Assembly: GCA_000434115.1 (NCBI GenBank) | Contig: FR894046.1 | Span: 1-5,930 of the forward strand | Length of the DNA: 5,930 bases | Reading direction: 5' to 3' | From: Roseburia sp. CAG:309 | GTDB taxonomy: Bacteria; Bacillota; Clostridia; Lachnospirales; Lachnospiraceae | Part shown: one piece after another, positions 4,955-5,930 of the stretch | How positions within the stretch are numbered: the stretch's first letter is position 1 | Layout of the letters: the number at the start of each line of letters is the position of its first letter | Program-made: the position numbers and the translations under genes | The notes under the pieces: generated by a model | What the model saw: the letters and a program-made list of their open reading frames with translations, nothing else | Told to the model about the DNA's origin: nothing | Databases searched by the model: none

Positions 4955-5930
4955 GCATTATCCTTTTGTTTTTCTACAAGATATCCGCATGACGAATCCG
5001 CACAGACAAGCTTGTTTCCTTTTTCCAATAACATATTTCCGCATTTTGGGCAAATTTCTTTGGATGGTTTCTGCCACGTCATAACTTCACATTCCGGATA
5101 ATTTTCACATCCATAATAGCGGCGACCCTTCTGTGTCTTTTTAATAACAATCTCGCCCCCACATTTTGGACATTTTACACCAATTTTCTCAAAATACGGC
5201 TTTGTGTTGCGGCATTCCGGGAATCCCGGACAAGCCAGAAATTTTCCATGAGGTCCATATTTGATGACCATATTTCTTCCACAGTTTTCACAGATTGTAT
5301 CGGTCACTTCATCCTCAATCTCAATTTTTTCCAGAGCCTGTTCGGCATGTTCGATGGCTTCTTTCAGATCCGGGTAAAAATTCCGGATGATACTTTTCCA
5401 TTCTACTGTTCCCTCTGCCACGCCGTCTAACAGCGTTTCCATCGTCGCTGTAAAGTTTACATCCACAATACTCGGAAAGGCACTTACCATAATTTTGTTG
5501 ACAATATCTCCAAGATCTGACAAATATAAATTTTTGTTTTCCTTGGCAAGATATCTTCTCGAAATCAACGTTGAAATGGTCGGTGCATAGGTACTTGGAC
5601 GTCCAATTCCAAGATCTTCCAGTTCTTTTACGAGAGATGCCTCAGTATAGTGTGCCGGCGGCTGGGTAAAATGTTGTTCTTTCTTTAATTCCACCTCTCG
5701 GAACACATCCCCCTTTGCCACTTTGTGAAGGGCGGCATTGTTTTCTGCCTTATCTTCTTCATTTTGGTATACCGAAAGAAATCCCGGAAATACGATCTTG
5801 GATCCGGAACTCGTAAAACGATAACTGCCGGCATCGATCTTAACGGAAGTCGTCTCATATCTTGCTCCGTTCATGCGGCTTGCGACAAAACGCTTCCAGA
5901 TCAGCTGGTACAGGCGGAACTGATCCCTTG
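4951..5930 (-). CDS. topA: DNA topoisomerase I (type IA), C-terminal part
   Basis: The visible 325 codons are the C-terminal part of a protein usually near 690 residues in Firmicutes; the 5' part, with the TOPRIM domain and the catalytic tyrosine region, lies beyond base 5930. TopA relaxes negative supercoils through transient single-strand breaks. The fragment opens with RDQFRLYQLIWKRFVASRMN, the typical topoisomerase I core motif, and continues with EASLVKELEDLGIGRPSTYA (around 5643-5584), a hallmark of the family. Three C4 zinc ribbons follow: Cys pairs CENC...C-x5-C at about 5292-5212, CPKC...C-x5-C at about 5172-5089, and CPKC...C-x4-C at about 5052-4987. These C-terminal ribbons bind single-stranded DNA and all twelve cysteines are present. 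The frame ends ...EKQKDNA with TGA at 4953-4951. It is upstream of codY by 52 nt; genes known to sit between them in B. subtilis are absent. The coding frame is intact. Confidence 0.97.
   Translation of the reverse strand, partial: RDQFRLYQLIWKRFVASRMNGARYETTSVKIDAGSYRFTSSGSKIVFPGFLSVYQNEEDKAENNAALHKVAKGDVFREVELKKEQHFTQPPAHYTEASLVKELEDLGIGRPSTYAPTISTLISRRYLAKENKNLYLSDLGDIVNKIMVSAFPSIVDVNFTATMETLLDGVAEGTVEWKSIIRNFYPDLKEAIEHAEQALEKIEIEDEVTDTICENCGRNMVIKYGPHGKFLACPGFPECRNTKPYFEKIGVKCPKCGGEIVIKKTQKGRRYYGCENYPECEVMTWQKPSKEICPKCGNMLLEKGNKLVCADSSCGYLVEKQKDNA

Noticed and set aside
1..5930. Search for CRISPR arrays, tRNA or rRNA genes, insertion sequences, phage genes or a defence system.
   Set aside because: No repeats with spacers, no tRNA-like folds, no transposase or inverted terminal repeats were seen; the interval is fully taken up by known housekeeping and flagellar genes.

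Overview
The window is a compact housekeeping and motility segment, almost certainly from a Gram-positive Firmicute (Clostridia). All genes lie on the minus strand, so they read from high to low coordinates. CodY is present, and it is restricted to Firmicutes. The order codY-flgB-flgC-fliE-fliF-fliG-fliH matches the start of the fla/che operon of Bacillus and Clostridia. DNA is moderately AT-rich, Shine-Dalgarno sites are strong (AGGAGG), and one start codon is TTG. The short divergent CodY and direct topA-codY-flgB adjacency make me favour a motile Lachnospiraceae-type organism (Roseburia/Agathobacter/Butyrivibrio-like); this is inference, not proof.

Layout in transcription order: (1) 5930-4951, the C-terminal part of DNA topoisomerase I (topA), with the end of the IA core and three C4 zinc ribbons; its 5' part, including the catalytic tyrosine region, is outside the window. 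(2) 4950-4905, a short gap holding a good sigma-A-type promoter for codY. (3) 4898-4119, codY, the pleiotropic nutrient-responsive repressor. (4) 4118-4042, a 77-nt gap with a hairpin resembling an intrinsic terminator, followed by a strong ribosome binding site for flgB. (5) 4041-1, the flagellar run flgB, flgC, fliE, fliF, fliG and the start of fliH, with gaps of 18-45 nt and a final 8-nt overlap.

The flagellar genes encode the core of the basal body: FlgB and FlgC form the proximal rod, FliE joins rod to MS ring, FliF forms the MS ring, FliG is the rotor/torque ring, and FliH begins the export-ATPase regulator set. The gene order follows assembly from rod to export apparatus. CodY lies directly upstream; in Bacillus subtilis CodY is known to repress motility genes, so the neighbourhood links nutrient sensing and motility, although I see no strong CodY box here.

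I found no previously undescribed system. All coding capacity belongs to well-known families. The points worth a second look are small: a TTG-started fliH whose Shine-Dalgarno is built from the conserved glycine codons ending fliG, the hairpin between codY and flgB with no clear promoter after it, a CodY whose effector-domain loop differs from the B. subtilis form, and a Ser/Gly/Tyr-rich insertion in FliF. No gene-free stretch exceeds 80 bases.
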